From IMG/VR virus record IMGVR_UViG_3300046782_000455, positions 1-23,926 of that record: a stretch of DNA of 23,926 nucleotides. One strand, 5' to 3'. Both the position numbers and the translations under genes were made by a program. Below, in pieces: positions 7,223 to 15,226 of this stretch (the first letter of the stretch is position 1; every line of letters begins with the position of its first letter). Under the pieces are notes generated by a model that was not told the origin of the DNA, did not search any database, and saw only the letters and a list, made by a program, of their open reading frames with translations. Origin of the DNA: a virus.

Positions 7223-7249
7223 TCAGTGTTCCCCTACCCCTAAGAGCGG

Positions 7250-8566
7250 TTACAGAGTCGGAACGCCCGGCCCGATGACCGGCGACTCATTGTCTCCGCA
7301 AACCCCAATGTCTACGAAGCTGTCAGCCCCGCTGAAGTTGCTGGAGCTAGGATTGGCGCAAGCCACGAGACCCAGGTCCGCAGTGCAGCGGCTATACAGA
7401 ATCGGCACGATGTGCTGCGGGCGCAGAGGCCGGTAAGCACGGGTAATCTGGTATTTGTGCCAGCCGAAATCGCCCCACTGATTGCACTGATTGTCAATCT
7501 GGTAGTGCCATTCCAACTCGCCCATGTGAAGCTGCGGCGCGAACTTGAACGAGCCTTCGCCGACATACTTCTCGGGAACGAGCCGTTCAAAGCTGCCGTC
7601 AGCAATGAGGATGCCCACTTCATAGGCTGCATTCAGCCAAGCGGGATTGGGTTTCGCGAACGCCACGCCACGCGCCGGATTAGCGACGATGGTCACAGGG
7701 TCAACGAGGGCCAGGGTGCCGTCAGCATTGAAGCCGGTAGCACGGAGAGGCCGCTGGTCAACGCCGAAGGCGATGCCACGGTAAGCGGGCGACTGCTCGA
7801 ACGAATAAGCGGTCAGAGTGGTTTCACCCATCTTGTAGCCGCCGGTGGTCAGAGCAACCATGACGTTCTGGACGCCAACTTCCGAGCGGAAATATTCCAC
7901 TTGGTCAGAGCCGCCGATGAAACGGAAATGCGGCATGCCCTGGTCTTGGGAATACCATTCCGCGAAAAGCACTTCGCGCATATACCGGGCGATGAAGTGC
8001 AGAGCCTTGAAGGTCATGGGACCGGTAGGCAACAGGGGCGCGAATTTGACGCCCAGGTCGGTTTCGAGCCCGCCGGTGAACAGCGAGTTGAAATCGTAAT
8101 TGGCGTTAGCAGTGAACTTGCTGGCGGACCGGAGATACAGTTGCGCGCGAATGTCGGCGTTGATGTATTGGACCACGAGCTTTTTCAAGCTGTCTTCGGC
8201 CATGACGTAGCTGCCTTTGAAAGCGGCGTAGCCTTTCTTGACGCAGATATTCGGACCACGGCCACGGAACGATTCCAGGCGGAGGGTGAATTCCACGGTG
8301 TCAGTCAGGTCTTGGTGACCGGTCTGTCCGCAAATGTCGGTGTCGCAAACGAAGGTCGGGATGGCGAGAGAATCGCCAGGAGCCGCCTGCATCTGAACCA
8401 CGGAACGAATCGCGTCAGACGTGCCAGAGGGGAATACTCCGCCCTGGATGACGTTCATATAAGGAGCATTGGCAGCGAGTGCCTTTGCAATGGTGCCTAC
8501 GATACGGTTTGTATCTTTGGAGGCAATGTCCGAGAGAGCGCTCGGGTCGTCGCAGAAAAAAGCCAT
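7250..8566 (-). CDS. Major capsid protein (probable)
   Basis: A 438-residue protein in the capsid position: downstream of portal and scaffold-like genes and expressed from its own promoter-like site with its own terminator, as expected for the most abundant virion protein. The sequence has long mixed alpha/beta stretches, no catalytic motif, a helical N-terminus (MAFFCDDPSALSDIASKDTNRIVGTIAKAL) and later strands such as FRFIGGSDQVEYFRSEVGVQNVMVAL and GIAFGVDQRPLRATGF. The C-terminus ends in a Cys-containing tail (CTADLGLVAC, VDIGVCGDNES). AGGA lies about 11 bases before the ATG. The call is from position, size and expression layout; the HK97 fold was not demonstrated. Confidence 0.75.
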   Translation of the reverse strand: MAFFCDDPSALSDIASKDTNRIVGTIAKALAANAPYMNVIQGGVFPSGTSDAIRSVVQMQAAPGDSLAIPTFVCDTDICGQTGHQDLTDTVEFTLRLESFRGRGPNICVKKGYAAFKGSYVMAEDSLKKLVVQYINADIRAQLYLRSASKFTANANYDFNSLFTGGLETDLGVKFAPLLPTGPMTFKALHFIARYMREVLFAEWYSQDQGMPHFRFIGGSDQVEYFRSEVGVQNVMVALTTGGYKMGETTLTAYSFEQSPAYRGIAFGVDQRPLRATGFNADGTLALVDPVTIVANPARGVAFAKPNPAWLNAAYEVGILIADGSFERLVPEKYVGEGSFKFAPQLHMGELEWHYQIDNQCNQWGDFGWHKYQITRAYRPLRPQHIVPILYSRCTADLGLVACANPSSSNFSGADSFVDIGVCGDNESPVIGPGVPTL

Positions 8567-8714
8567 ACTAAAAGTTTCCTAACAAGAAGCTGATTTATCC
8601 CCGCTTCATCGGGCGTCTCAATATGACTGGAGACTCAGTTTCGATTCTTGGCCATTGAACCGTTGTTAGGCCGTTCCCCCCGCCGCCGATTGGGAGACCG
8701 TTTTTAGGCGTCAG

Positions 8715-8746
8715 AAAGTAGTCTCGGTTCCAGAGGAAATTGTCAA
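8715..8746 (-). promoter_or_regulatory. Promoter-like site B (TTGACA-N20-TACTTT with GAGAC), ahead of the capsid gene
   Basis: This site has the best -35 box of the set: TTGACA on the minus strand, 20 bases ending CGAGAC, then TACTTT. It begins just after the last glycosyltransferase stop and leaves a 148-base leader before the capsid ATG, unlike the other sites. The 182-base gap 8567-8748 holds this site and that leader and no convincing gene. Confidence 0.65.
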
Positions 8747-8748
8747 GC

Positions 8749-9495
8749 TCAAGAAATGCCGTGCGCTTGCTTGTATGCGAGCCGGGCGCGCGCGATGGCG
8801 AGGAGGGGCTCAATAGACTTCACCGAGTGGACGAAAATTTTCCCCTTCTCGCGGACAAGCTCCGTCATTAACTGGAGCCCGTGCGGGTCCGCGCTGGTCG
8901 AACAGGACGCGCCGTCCGGAAATCCTTTGTAAGCGAGCCCGGCGCGCACTGTCCACGCCATCATACACCAGTCAATGAACGGGCTTCGAATATCGGCCTT
9001 CACTGAATCCGCCACGGCGACGATTTTCTCCACTGCCGTTCGGTGCATGAAATACGGCGGCTGAAAAGCGAGTTGCGGCCAGGGATACGCCGGGTCGTAT
9101 TTGTGGCGCTCTGAAAGTGGATGCACGCTAGAATCGTCCACGATATTTGACCAAACTATGTTCGGGTCCTGATAAACGTAGTCCGGGATTTTCGGCGAGA
9201 GGCACACGGAGTCCGAGTCATTCATCAGAAACCACGCTTGCGGGTAGTGGCGCAACAAAAGCTCCATCTGAAGCCGCTGCCGGTCGAGCGAGTCCTGACC
9301 GATGTAAGCGCGTTTGCCTGCGGAGCGAAAACTGACTTCCCGGCGCACGGAGACCTGGAGCGCCCCAATGGGAGAATCCACCGGCGACAAAACCGCAATC
9401 GGGCACTGATGATGCAGCATGTAGGGCAACAGCAACTTTATTTGGTGCGCGTCGCCGCCGTAGCCGTGCGCTGTTACCAGGGTATTTTCATTCAT
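8749..9495 (-). CDS. GT-A type glycosyltransferase candidate 3
   Basis: A 248-residue soluble protein with an alternating alpha/beta pattern and an acidic metal-binding motif after a hydrophobic strand: W-F-L-M-N-D-S-D-S, with D93-S-D95 as the DxD-type motif that holds the nucleotide-sugar diphosphate through a metal. The N-terminus (TLVTAHGYGGDAHQIKLLLPYML) resembles the nucleotide-binding start of such enzymes, and C-terminal residues DWCMMAWTVRAG could form the acceptor side. No signal peptide or membrane span is seen, so it acts in the cytoplasm. The ATG overlaps the TGA of candidate 2 (ATGA). The family is not named; sugar donor and acceptor are unknown. Confidence 0.6.
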   Translation of the reverse strand: MNENTLVTAHGYGGDAHQIKLLLPYMLHHQCPIAVLSPVDSPIGALQVSVRREVSFRSAGKRAYIGQDSLDRQRLQMELLLRHYPQAWFLMNDSDSVCLSPKIPDYVYQDPNIVWSNIVDDSSVHPLSERHKYDPAYPWPQLAFQPPYFMHRTAVEKIVAVADSVKADIRSPFIDWCMMAWTVRAGLAYKGFPDGASCSTSADPHGLQLMTELVREKGKIFVHSVKSIEPLLAIARARLAYKQAHGIS

Positions 9496-10238
9496 AGTAT
9501 AGGAACGTCCATGTAAAGTTTTCCAAGCTCAATCAAGTCGTTTGATTTGTCGCCGTGAACCCAAATTAAATTCTCTTCGCGCATCTTCCGGTATTGCTCA
9601 ATCGAAAAATGCGGCGAGTTGTAATAGCTGCGCATGCCGGGCACGTTGGCCCATCCTCGCTTTTGGAACTCACCGGCATAAAGGTAGTCCCACCCACCCC
9701 AAACCGGGATTTCGCCGATGCGTCGAGTGAGGAAATCCAGAAATTTTTTGTCGCAGGACAACATGCAGTTGCCGTTAATGTGCAAATTGATGCCGGGACC
9801 CGAAACCATAGGCCCGGCCTGCACCACTGGCCCCTTTGCGTTGGCGTCATCCCACGCCTGCGAGAGCCGGGCAACCCAATCTCGAAAAATAGGCCCTCCG
9901 TCTGCCTCGAAACAGAATATTGCCTTGTAGTGCGGCACTTTCCTCGCCAGAATCATCGAAGCCGTCCACTCCATCGTTGAGCGCCAAAGGTCGTTGCACC
10001 CGTTGGGCCATCCGGTGCCCTTTCGGCGGCTCCGGTAGGCGTAAAGGTTGAATTTTCGAGACAGGGTGTCTAACACCTTGCGGTCTTCATCAGACACGAC
10101 GGTATCGAAGCGCTGGACGAGCAAAAAATCAGCAATTTCACAGTGCTTCGGCTCCAGGCTCGCCAAATAGTGAGCGAGCTTGATTGCGGCGTCCTTGTCG
10201 CCCTGCCAGAACTGAAGTGCGAGGAGAATTTTGTTCAT
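9492..10238 (-). CDS. GT-A type glycosyltransferase candidate 2
   Basis: A 248-residue protein starting MNKILLALQFWQGD at 10238. That ATG shares bases with the TAA of candidate 1 (TAATG); a longer in-frame start would only shadow the neighbour. Key motifs are R-K-G-T-G-W-P-N-G-C-N-D-L-W (73-85), a pattern of phage and bacterial glycosyltransferases that precedes the donor site, and a hydrophobic strand ending F-C-F-E-A-D-G-G-P at 108-116, where E111-A-D113 takes the place of DxD. Residues 155-165 (NGNCMLSCDKKF) and GGWDYLYAGEF (181-191) fit the acceptor half. It is coupled to candidates 1 and 3. Substrates are unknown. Confidence 0.65.
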   Translation of the reverse strand: MNKILLALQFWQGDKDAAIKLAHYLASLEPKHCEIADFLLVQRFDTVVSDEDRKVLDTLSRKFNLYAYRSRRKGTGWPNGCNDLWRSTMEWTASMILARKVPHYKAIFCFEADGGPIFRDWVARLSQAWDDANAKGPVVQAGPMVSGPGINLHINGNCMLSCDKKFLDFLTRRIGEIPVWGGWDYLYAGEFQKRGWANVPGMRSYYNSPHFSIEQYRKMREENLIWVHGDKSNDLIELGKLYMDVPIL

Positions 10239-11113
10239 TAATAGATGGCATTTCCAACGTGACCGCACCGCAGACCCAAATCTACGTGCGGGGTGTGTCC
10301 TGCGGCCTGCGCGCGGAGGCAAAAACTCACGTCTTCGCCCACTCCCAGCGGGTTTTCGAACGCTGCCGCAGCAAGGGCATGCTCCAGGCCATCCAGGAGT
10401 TGATAAGCCTCCACGCCGGTCAAGGATTTGCCCCTCATACCGTCCTTCAGCTTCGTCAGCGTATCAATTAAACTCGCCTCCGTGCTGGTGAACCAATTCC
10501 CGCCGAGCCCGTCGCCTTTGCGCGCGAGCCGGGGGAAGCGTTTTTCAATGTCCAGGAACACTTTTCGATGAATTAGCATGCAGCCGGTGCCCACCCAGCG
10601 CGTCGGTTTGCAAATGTCGTGCGGTCCGGCCTTCGCGTGCGCGTCTTCCTTCGGGTTTGCGCCCGCTTCGTTGTAGACCATCTTGGCGTCCGGGTGCCTT
10701 CCCTTGTAAAGCGCGCCAACCAGTGACTTCCCGTGGCTCAACAGCCGGTCGATTGCGTTCCAGGCCATAAATTTCTCCTGAAAATTGAACCGGGAATACT
10801 GCTTATACCACTCAGCGTTTCCAAAAGGCACAATCATGTCGTCATCCACCGTCAGCATCCAGTCGCAATCCGATTTAAGGAATTGGTCGGCGCAGGTGTT
10901 ACGCGTGTGGGCCACAAAAGCGTCGCCGTAGCTGAGCGCTGAGTATGTCCGTCGCCGGTCATGTAGCTGAGCGACACAAAAAGCCGTGAGCGGATGAAGA
11001 TTTTTCTGCCAGGGGGAGACCAGAAAAATCTTTTTCTGCAAGGGCGTGACTGCGCCGGGCGGCGAAACCGCAATCGGCACAATTCCCGCCCCGTGGTCGG
11101 AGGGAACGACCAT
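10238..11113 (-). CDS. GT2-like glycosyltransferase candidate 1
   Basis: A 291-residue protein and the clearest of the three. It has a strand KIFLVSPWQ, then AFVAHTRNTCADQFLKSDCDW, then M-L-T-V-D-D-D-M-I-V-P with D90-D-D92 as the DxD metal site. The spacing (A-R-N-x helix, then S-x-C-D strand, then DDD) is typical of GT-A family 2-like enzymes in phages. Near the C-terminus, G-V-G-E-D-V-S-F-C-L-R-A-Q-A-A-G has the ED motif that supplies the catalytic base region, followed by GLRCGHVG. No membrane segment is seen. It starts 1 base after the scaffold gene's TAA in transcription order and heads the three-gene cassette. Donor sugar and acceptor are not determinable from sequence. Confidence 0.75.
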   Translation of the reverse strand: MVVPSDHGAGIVPIAVSPPGAVTPLQKKIFLVSPWQKNLHPLTAFCVAQLHDRRRTYSALSYGDAFVAHTRNTCADQFLKSDCDWMLTVDDDMIVPFGNAEWYKQYSRFNFQEKFMAWNAIDRLLSHGKSLVGALYKGRHPDAKMVYNEAGANPKEDAHAKAGPHDICKPTRWVGTGCMLIHRKVFLDIEKRFPRLARKGDGLGGNWFTSTEASLIDTLTKLKDGMRGKSLTGVEAYQLLDGLEHALAAAAFENPLGVGEDVSFCLRAQAAGHTPHVDLGLRCGHVGNAIY

Positions 11114-11114
11114 G

Positions 11115-12476
11115 TTATTGCCCCTTCGCCGCGCGCTCTTCCATGACAGTCTTCATCAGATTGTCAAGGGATTCAGTCGCCGGTGTGGTGAACTGGTTTG
11201 CGGGCTTCGCCTGGGGCAGTGCTCCTCCCGGAGGCGCGCCACTTTCTCGCAGGCGGGACGTGCCCGCCTTCTTCACAGCCGTCCACTTGGCCGACAGGTC
11301 CGCGTGTTCCTTCTTCAGCGCTGCTAATTCAGTAGTCATAGACGCATTGTCGCGTTGAAGGCGACACATATTCGCGTAGCTCGTCAGGAGGACGGCGCGC
11401 ATTTGCGGCGAATCGTCCTGGAGACCCTGGTTCACTTCCGCCTGCACCTTCTCCAACCACTTGTTATGCTCCGTAGCGGCTGCCTTCGCGGCGTCGTCGC
11501 CGGTGACTTCCTTGGGCTTCGCCCATTCGAGCGCGCCCAGGTATTTCGTAAGCTCGCCCTGCGTGACGGTCGTGTGCTGGGTCGCGGCGTCAATGTAGCT
11601 CTTTTCCTTTTCCTTCAGGTAGCTCTCCATGTTCTGCTTCGTCACCGACAGAGCTTGGTCTTTCTGGTATCGAATCTGCGCGTTCTCCGCGATTTTCGAT
11701 TCCACAATTCGCTGAAGTGTCGGGTCCGCGATGGACTCGAAAAGCTTCGAGAGATTGCACTTGTCCGGCCCGCCGTATTTCTTAATCTGCTCGATTACAT
11801 CAGCACCCACTGCCGGGGACTTCATCAGTTGCGCGTAGATGAAAGCCTCGTTCTGCGCTACCTGGGTGTCGAACTTTTTGAAGGCCGGGTCAAATTCCAC
11901 GTCCAGCTTGGCGCGGAAAAGGCGAAGCTCTTCCAGTTCTTTCTCCTTCTGGAGTTGCTCCGGCGTCGGATTCTTGGTCCGCTCTTCAAACTCCGCCAGC
12001 TTCTTCTGCGCCTCTGCGAGCTTGGTGTCGCGAGCGGCGATTTCAGCAGCGGCTTTATCCCGCAGCGCCTTCCAGTTGTCGCGGGCCTTCTGGCTCGCGC
12101 CCTCGGGCTCCTGGACTTCCTTCAGCGGGTCCGGAGTGGTGGTCTCGTTCTTCGCAGCGGCAGCAGCGTCGTCGGCGGCTTTCTTGGCAGCGGCTTCGTC
12201 TGCGGCCTGCTTCTCTGCGGCCAACTCGTCCGCTGACTTGGCCGATGACTGGTCCGGTGACTTGGCCGGTTCGATTATCGGGTCCGGTTTCTTTTCCGGA
12301 ACTGCCGCCGCGAGCTTGTCGAGCGCCGAAGAAGCCTCTTCGAATTCGCCCGGCTTGCCAGCGGTCGAGTGACCGGCGGCGTCCTGCGCAGCTTGGCGCG
12401 CGGCGATTTCCGCGTTATGCGCGGCAGCATCCGCCTGGGGCGGGTTCAAGGGATTGATTACAACAGGGTCGGGCAT
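11115..12476 (-). CDS. Scaffold-like capsid assembly protein
   Basis: A 453-residue, highly charged Ala/Glu/Lys/Asp-rich protein with long predicted coiled coil. Residues 1-125 are low complexity and probably disordered (AADEAAAKKAADDAAAAAKNE). About 128-190 is a heptad-rich helix (AEIAARDTKLAEAQKKLAEFEER), and about 280-420 has further helices. The C-terminus ends in a short basic and polar region (MKTVMEERAAKGQ). Length, composition and the place between portal and capsid fit a scaffolding protein that templates the procapsid and leaves before packaging. No protease motif is visible. It starts 2 bases after the TAA of the 103-residue gene. The family is not identified by motif. Confidence 0.65.
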   Translation of the reverse strand: MPDPVVINPLNPPQADAAAHNAEIAARQAAQDAAGHSTAGKPGEFEEASSALDKLAAAVPEKKPDPIIEPAKSPDQSSAKSADELAAEKQAADEAAAKKAADDAAAAAKNETTTPDPLKEVQEPEGASQKARDNWKALRDKAAAEIAARDTKLAEAQKKLAEFEERTKNPTPEQLQKEKELEELRLFRAKLDVEFDPAFKKFDTQVAQNEAFIYAQLMKSPAVGADVIEQIKKYGGPDKCNLSKLFESIADPTLQRIVESKIAENAQIRYQKDQALSVTKQNMESYLKEKEKSYIDAATQHTTVTQGELTKYLGALEWAKPKEVTGDDAAKAAATEHNKWLEKVQAEVNQGLQDDSPQMRAVLLTSYANMCRLQRDNASMTTELAALKKEHADLSAKWTAVKKAGTSRLRESGAPPGGALPQAKPANQFTTPATESLDNLMKTVMEERAAKGQ

Positions 12477-12478
12477 AT

Positions 12479-12790
12479 TTACTCAGGGGTTAATTTTTGA
12501 CCGTCGTTCCATTTCGAGTCGTCTTCGAGTGGGACGTATTCGGTCGCGTCGTTCGTTTCAACTTTAGGTGCCGGGTGAGCCAGCACTAAAATACTTTGGA
12601 CCACCATTTGGTAGCCCCTTAATTCGCCGGAGCGAATGAGGATTGCGTTGACATGCCCTCGGTTCAGGAGGGTCGGAGCGGATTCAACCAGCTTGGGAAT
12701 AAATCTTTTGCCCGTCTCTGTGTCCAGAAACTTCGCAAGATTTTCTTCGTCTATGGTTGTCCAGTCTAAGGGGCCAGCTTGTATTTCCAT
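12479..12790 (-). CDS. Small acidic protein between portal and scaffold, 103 aa
   Basis: A 103-residue protein I cannot name. It starts MEIQAGPLDWTTIDEENLAKFLDTETGKRFIPKLVESAP. The first half is helical with a patterned D-T-E-T-G-K-R-F-I segment, the middle has an NRGHVNAILIRSGELRGYQMVV strand-helix unit, and the end is acidic and polar. It sits 18 bases after the portal stop and 2 bases before the scaffold ATG, so it is part of the head-assembly block and is probably a virion or assembly accessory protein. The ribosome site is weak (no GGAG before the ATG), so translation may be coupled to the portal gene. Confidence 0.6.
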   Translation of the reverse strand: MEIQAGPLDWTTIDEENLAKFLDTETGKRFIPKLVESAPTLLNRGHVNAILIRSGELRGYQMVVQSILVLAHPAPKVETNDATEYVPLEDDSKWNDGQKLTPE

Positions 12791-12808
12791 TGGGGTAACA
12801 CTGTTTTG

Positions 12809-14953
12809 TTATTGTTGAGGGGGACCAGCTACGGGGGCCGCTTCTCCGGGTGCCGGAGGAGGGCCGCTTAAAAGTGCTCCTTGCGCGTGCGCGTCGTGCA
12901 TCTGCGAAAGTTGTCCGGCCATCGCGTCGTGCTGTTTCAACTGCTGAATGGCGGGACCCATTTTCTTCACCAACTCCGCCACGTCCGCCAGCTTGTCCTT
13001 GGGGACGCCCTGGTGAATTGCGTTATTGTAGTGCTCGTTGATGTGGGCGAAAACTGCTTCGAGAACTTCAGTAGTCATCTGCCCATCCATAATGTGCTGC
13101 GCGATTTGCTGCGCGGCTGGCATGATGACGCTCAAATGGATTTCATGATTGTCCCTGGGGGAAACTGGCACCGGCTGCCCGTGCATCAGCAAGCCGAGTT
13201 CCAAGTTTTGCATCCGGTCGTTCTCCGCGTGCTCGGTCGGGTCCGCATCAGGCAGCAAAACCTTGTCCACGAAATCAGAACTGACCCGCGCGGTCAAGTC
13301 TTCCACTTCGAGGGCGCGCTGATTGTAAAGCGGGTTGCCTTTCTTCTCTGCGGCCACGGACACAATCAACTGGCGCTGCATCGGCGTCAAATCCTTGACT
13401 GTGCCGGAAGCGGCCTGCTCGGAAAGTTCGTCGAGTTCCTCTCGGGTCATTATCTGGAGAAGCTCTTTTTGCATCAGCTTTGCATCCTCGTCGTCGGTCT
13501 CAGAGTCACAAAGGCGCTTCTGCATGGTGCCCATCATCGTTGAAAACTGTTCGAGGAAGCGGGAGATTCGAACGTCCTGGCCTTCCTCTTCCCGTTGGGC
13601 GAGGAGATTCCACGCCGCCGGGCTCCTCATGGCTTCGCCGCCCTGTTGCTGCGGCACGGACGTAGAGCCAATCAACTGATTGACCAACTGGTTGAAATAA
13701 ACGTCCAGCTTCAAAAAGCCGTCCACGTTTCCGTCCATCTTGCGCTCCAGAATATCCCAGCCGGAGGGGAAAATACAGGTCGCGCCAATCACGGACATTT
13801 TGAAAGTGTGAATTCGCTTAACGTCGCCCTGGACGATAGTTTTGCCGCTCATGATTAGCCGGTCAACAACTTCGTTGCGGGTGCGGTCAATCATCCCAGC
13901 GAGTTCGTAAATGTCACGGCCAACGCCCTTTGACCCGTGCAGAGTGCCGTTACCTTTCTGAAAGCTGAAAAACGAAACCGTATCCTCCATTGACTCGAAA
14001 CGGTCATCTCGGGAAAAGATTTCAAGCATTTCCGGCCCGGCCATTCGATAATGAGACACTTTGCCGGATACTTCACGCGCCAGGAGGGTATAGACAACCA
14101 CAACCGAATTCCCGGCCATGTAGCTTGCACCAATAGTAAGTTCCCGAAGCGCGTTTTGATACCACGTCTCCAAGGTGCCGCCCACATTGAGCCGGTCACG
14201 AATTTGAATTGGACTGGCGCGATTGATGGCGTCGATTGTGTTCTTGAGATTCCAGCCAGCCGTTTCAGCAGCTTCGCGGTCTTTGATATGGGCGAAAAGT
14301 TCATGGGGGAGAAAAACTTCCTTCAGCACGCAGATTTGAGCCATGCGCGGGTCTGCTTTGGTGCCGTCCGCGACGAAGCTTTCGTCCTGCTTGAAGTGAA
14401 AGGGGAACCAGTGATATTCATCGAGCCACGCGACGATGGTGTGACCGAAAAGCGCGTTGTCGAAAGCAATGTCCTCTATCAGGGTGCGCCAGCCTTTGCG
14501 GCCCCGGCAGACCTTGGTGATGGCGGCGCGGAAGCGTTCCGTTTTCTCGGTCGCGTTCTGCCACTTGGAACTGAGGGCGGAGTTGGTAAGATATTTCACG
14601 CCGTCGATTGCGGCCACGAAGCGCGGCCCCACTTTTTCAATCATCGAGGGCAACGGCTTCGTGGTGAAGTTCGAGCGCCAGCCTAGTCCTTCAGCCTCCA
14701 GCTTGTAGGCGTCATAAGGACGCTCCGCATTATACTTCGCCAGGATGCGGGAGTTGACGATGGACCGATTCCTACCGGCCATGATGACCGTCTTGACCAC
14801 GTCGCGAGCCATGCCAATATCGCGAATGCTTTTTTGCGTCGGCTCGCCCTTGGAGTCGAGCATGGGAGATTGAATGACCGAGCCCAGGTAGTTTTGAGCG
14901 TAAGGCATTACGCCGCCAAGTCCTGCGGTCGGTTGATAAGAAGGTGACGGCAT
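12809..14953 (-). CDS. Portal protein (head-tail connector), podovirus-like
   Basis: A 714-residue protein. Size, position directly after the terminase block and content fit the dodecameric portal through which DNA is packaged. It has an N-terminal alpha/beta region with a conserved helix (DVVKTVIMAGRNRSIVNSRI), a mixed middle (GWRTLIEDIAFDNALFGHTIVAWLDEY, 154-180), a helical stem-like stretch (YELAGMIDRTRNEVVDRLIMSGK), then a long C-terminal helical part with Gln-rich barrel-like sequence. The pattern PRDNHEIHLSVIMPAAQ near 600-620 recurs, from memory, in portals of T7-like and related short-tailed phages. The end is Pro/Ala/Gln-rich (APGEAAPVAGPPQQ). GAGGA lies 7 bases before the ATG, and promoter-like site C is 10 bases upstream. 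Confidence 0.8.
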   Translation of the reverse strand: MPSPSYQPTAGLGGVMPYAQNYLGSVIQSPMLDSKGEPTQKSIRDIGMARDVVKTVIMAGRNRSIVNSRILAKYNAERPYDAYKLEAEGLGWRSNFTTKPLPSMIEKVGPRFVAAIDGVKYLTNSALSSKWQNATEKTERFRAAITKVCRGRKGWRTLIEDIAFDNALFGHTIVAWLDEYHWFPFHFKQDESFVADGTKADPRMAQICVLKEVFLPHELFAHIKDREAAETAGWNLKNTIDAINRASPIQIRDRLNVGGTLETWYQNALRELTIGASYMAGNSVVVVYTLLAREVSGKVSHYRMAGPEMLEIFSRDDRFESMEDTVSFFSFQKGNGTLHGSKGVGRDIYELAGMIDRTRNEVVDRLIMSGKTIVQGDVKRIHTFKMSVIGATCIFPSGWDILERKMDGNVDGFLKLDVYFNQLVNQLIGSTSVPQQQGGEAMRSPAAWNLLAQREEEGQDVRISRFLEQFSTMMGTMQKRLCDSETDDEDAKLMQKELLQIMTREELDELSEQAASGTVKDLTPMQRQLIVSVAAEKKGNPLYNQRALEVEDLTARVSSDFVDKVLLPDADPTEHAENDRMQNLELGLLMHGQPVPVSPRDNHEIHLSVIMPAAQQIAQHIMDGQMTTEVLEAVFAHINEHYNNAIHQGVPKDKLADVAELVKKMGPAIQQLKQHDAMAGQLSQMHDAHAQGALLSGPPPAPGEAAPVAGPPQQ

Positions 14954-14962
14954 ATTATGTCC

Positions 14963-15226
14963 TCAAATAGTCTCTTCCCGGCGCTGTTTTGGCAACCACA
15001 CCCTCTTCCACTTTCCAACCGGGCACTTCTCCGTCGCCAGCATCACTTTTGCCATAATCAGACAGCCGCACTTGCCGCAAACACCCTCCTTCGCGAAGTC
15101 GCAGCCCTCGCACATTCGGCCCCGCCCGGTGATTACGTGCGCGGGGGCGATAGGGTCGTAGCCATACCATTTTGCATACTGGTTGAGGAAAAACGCTTTT
15201 ACGAAGGTTAGAAAAAGCATAATCAT
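14963..15226 (-). CDS. Small Cys-rich zinc-ribbon-like protein, 87 aa
   Basis: An 87-residue protein starting MIMLFLTFVKAFFLNQYAKW at 15226, where ATGA overlaps the stop of the previous gene; the longer open frame upstream is only a shadow. An N-terminal hydrophobic helix (about 3-16) could anchor it to a membrane or pack in a core. Residues 38-72 carry C-x2-C-x6-7-C-x2-C-x-C and a later C-P-x-G-x-W (MCEGCDFAKEG, CGKCGC, KCPVGKW), a zinc-binding pattern. The two Cys-rich genes form a pair between terL and the portal. Function is unknown; a role in packaging or regulation is a guess. Promoter-like site C lies in its last bases. Confidence 0.7.
   Translation of the reverse strand: MIMLFLTFVKAFFLNQYAKWYGYDPIAPAHVITGRGRMCEGCDFAKEGVCGKCGCLIMAKVMLATEKCPVGKWKRVWLPKQRREETI
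14964..14995 (-). promoter_or_regulatory. Promoter-like site C (TTGCCA-N20-TATTTG with GAGAC), ahead of the portal gene
   Basis: On the minus strand TTGCCA is followed by 20 bases ending AGAGAC and then TATTTG, leaving 10 bases to the portal ATG. GAGGA within those bases can serve as ribosome site. The site overlaps the 3' end of the Cys-rich gene. Confidence 0.6.

Noticed and set aside
7412-8593. A 393-residue open frame on the plus strand opposite the capsid gene
   Set aside because: It mirrors the capsid gene, has no ribosome site or recognisable domains, and all supported genes are on the minus strand. Other long plus-strand frames (for example 11355-12236, 12881-13543, 17118-17690) are rejected for the same reason.
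8595-8813. A 72-residue minus-strand frame between the last glycosyltransferase and the capsid gene
   Set aside because: It needs a TTG start inside the glycosyltransferase gene, has no ribosome site, and overlaps the best promoter-like site. I treat the region as promoter and leader.
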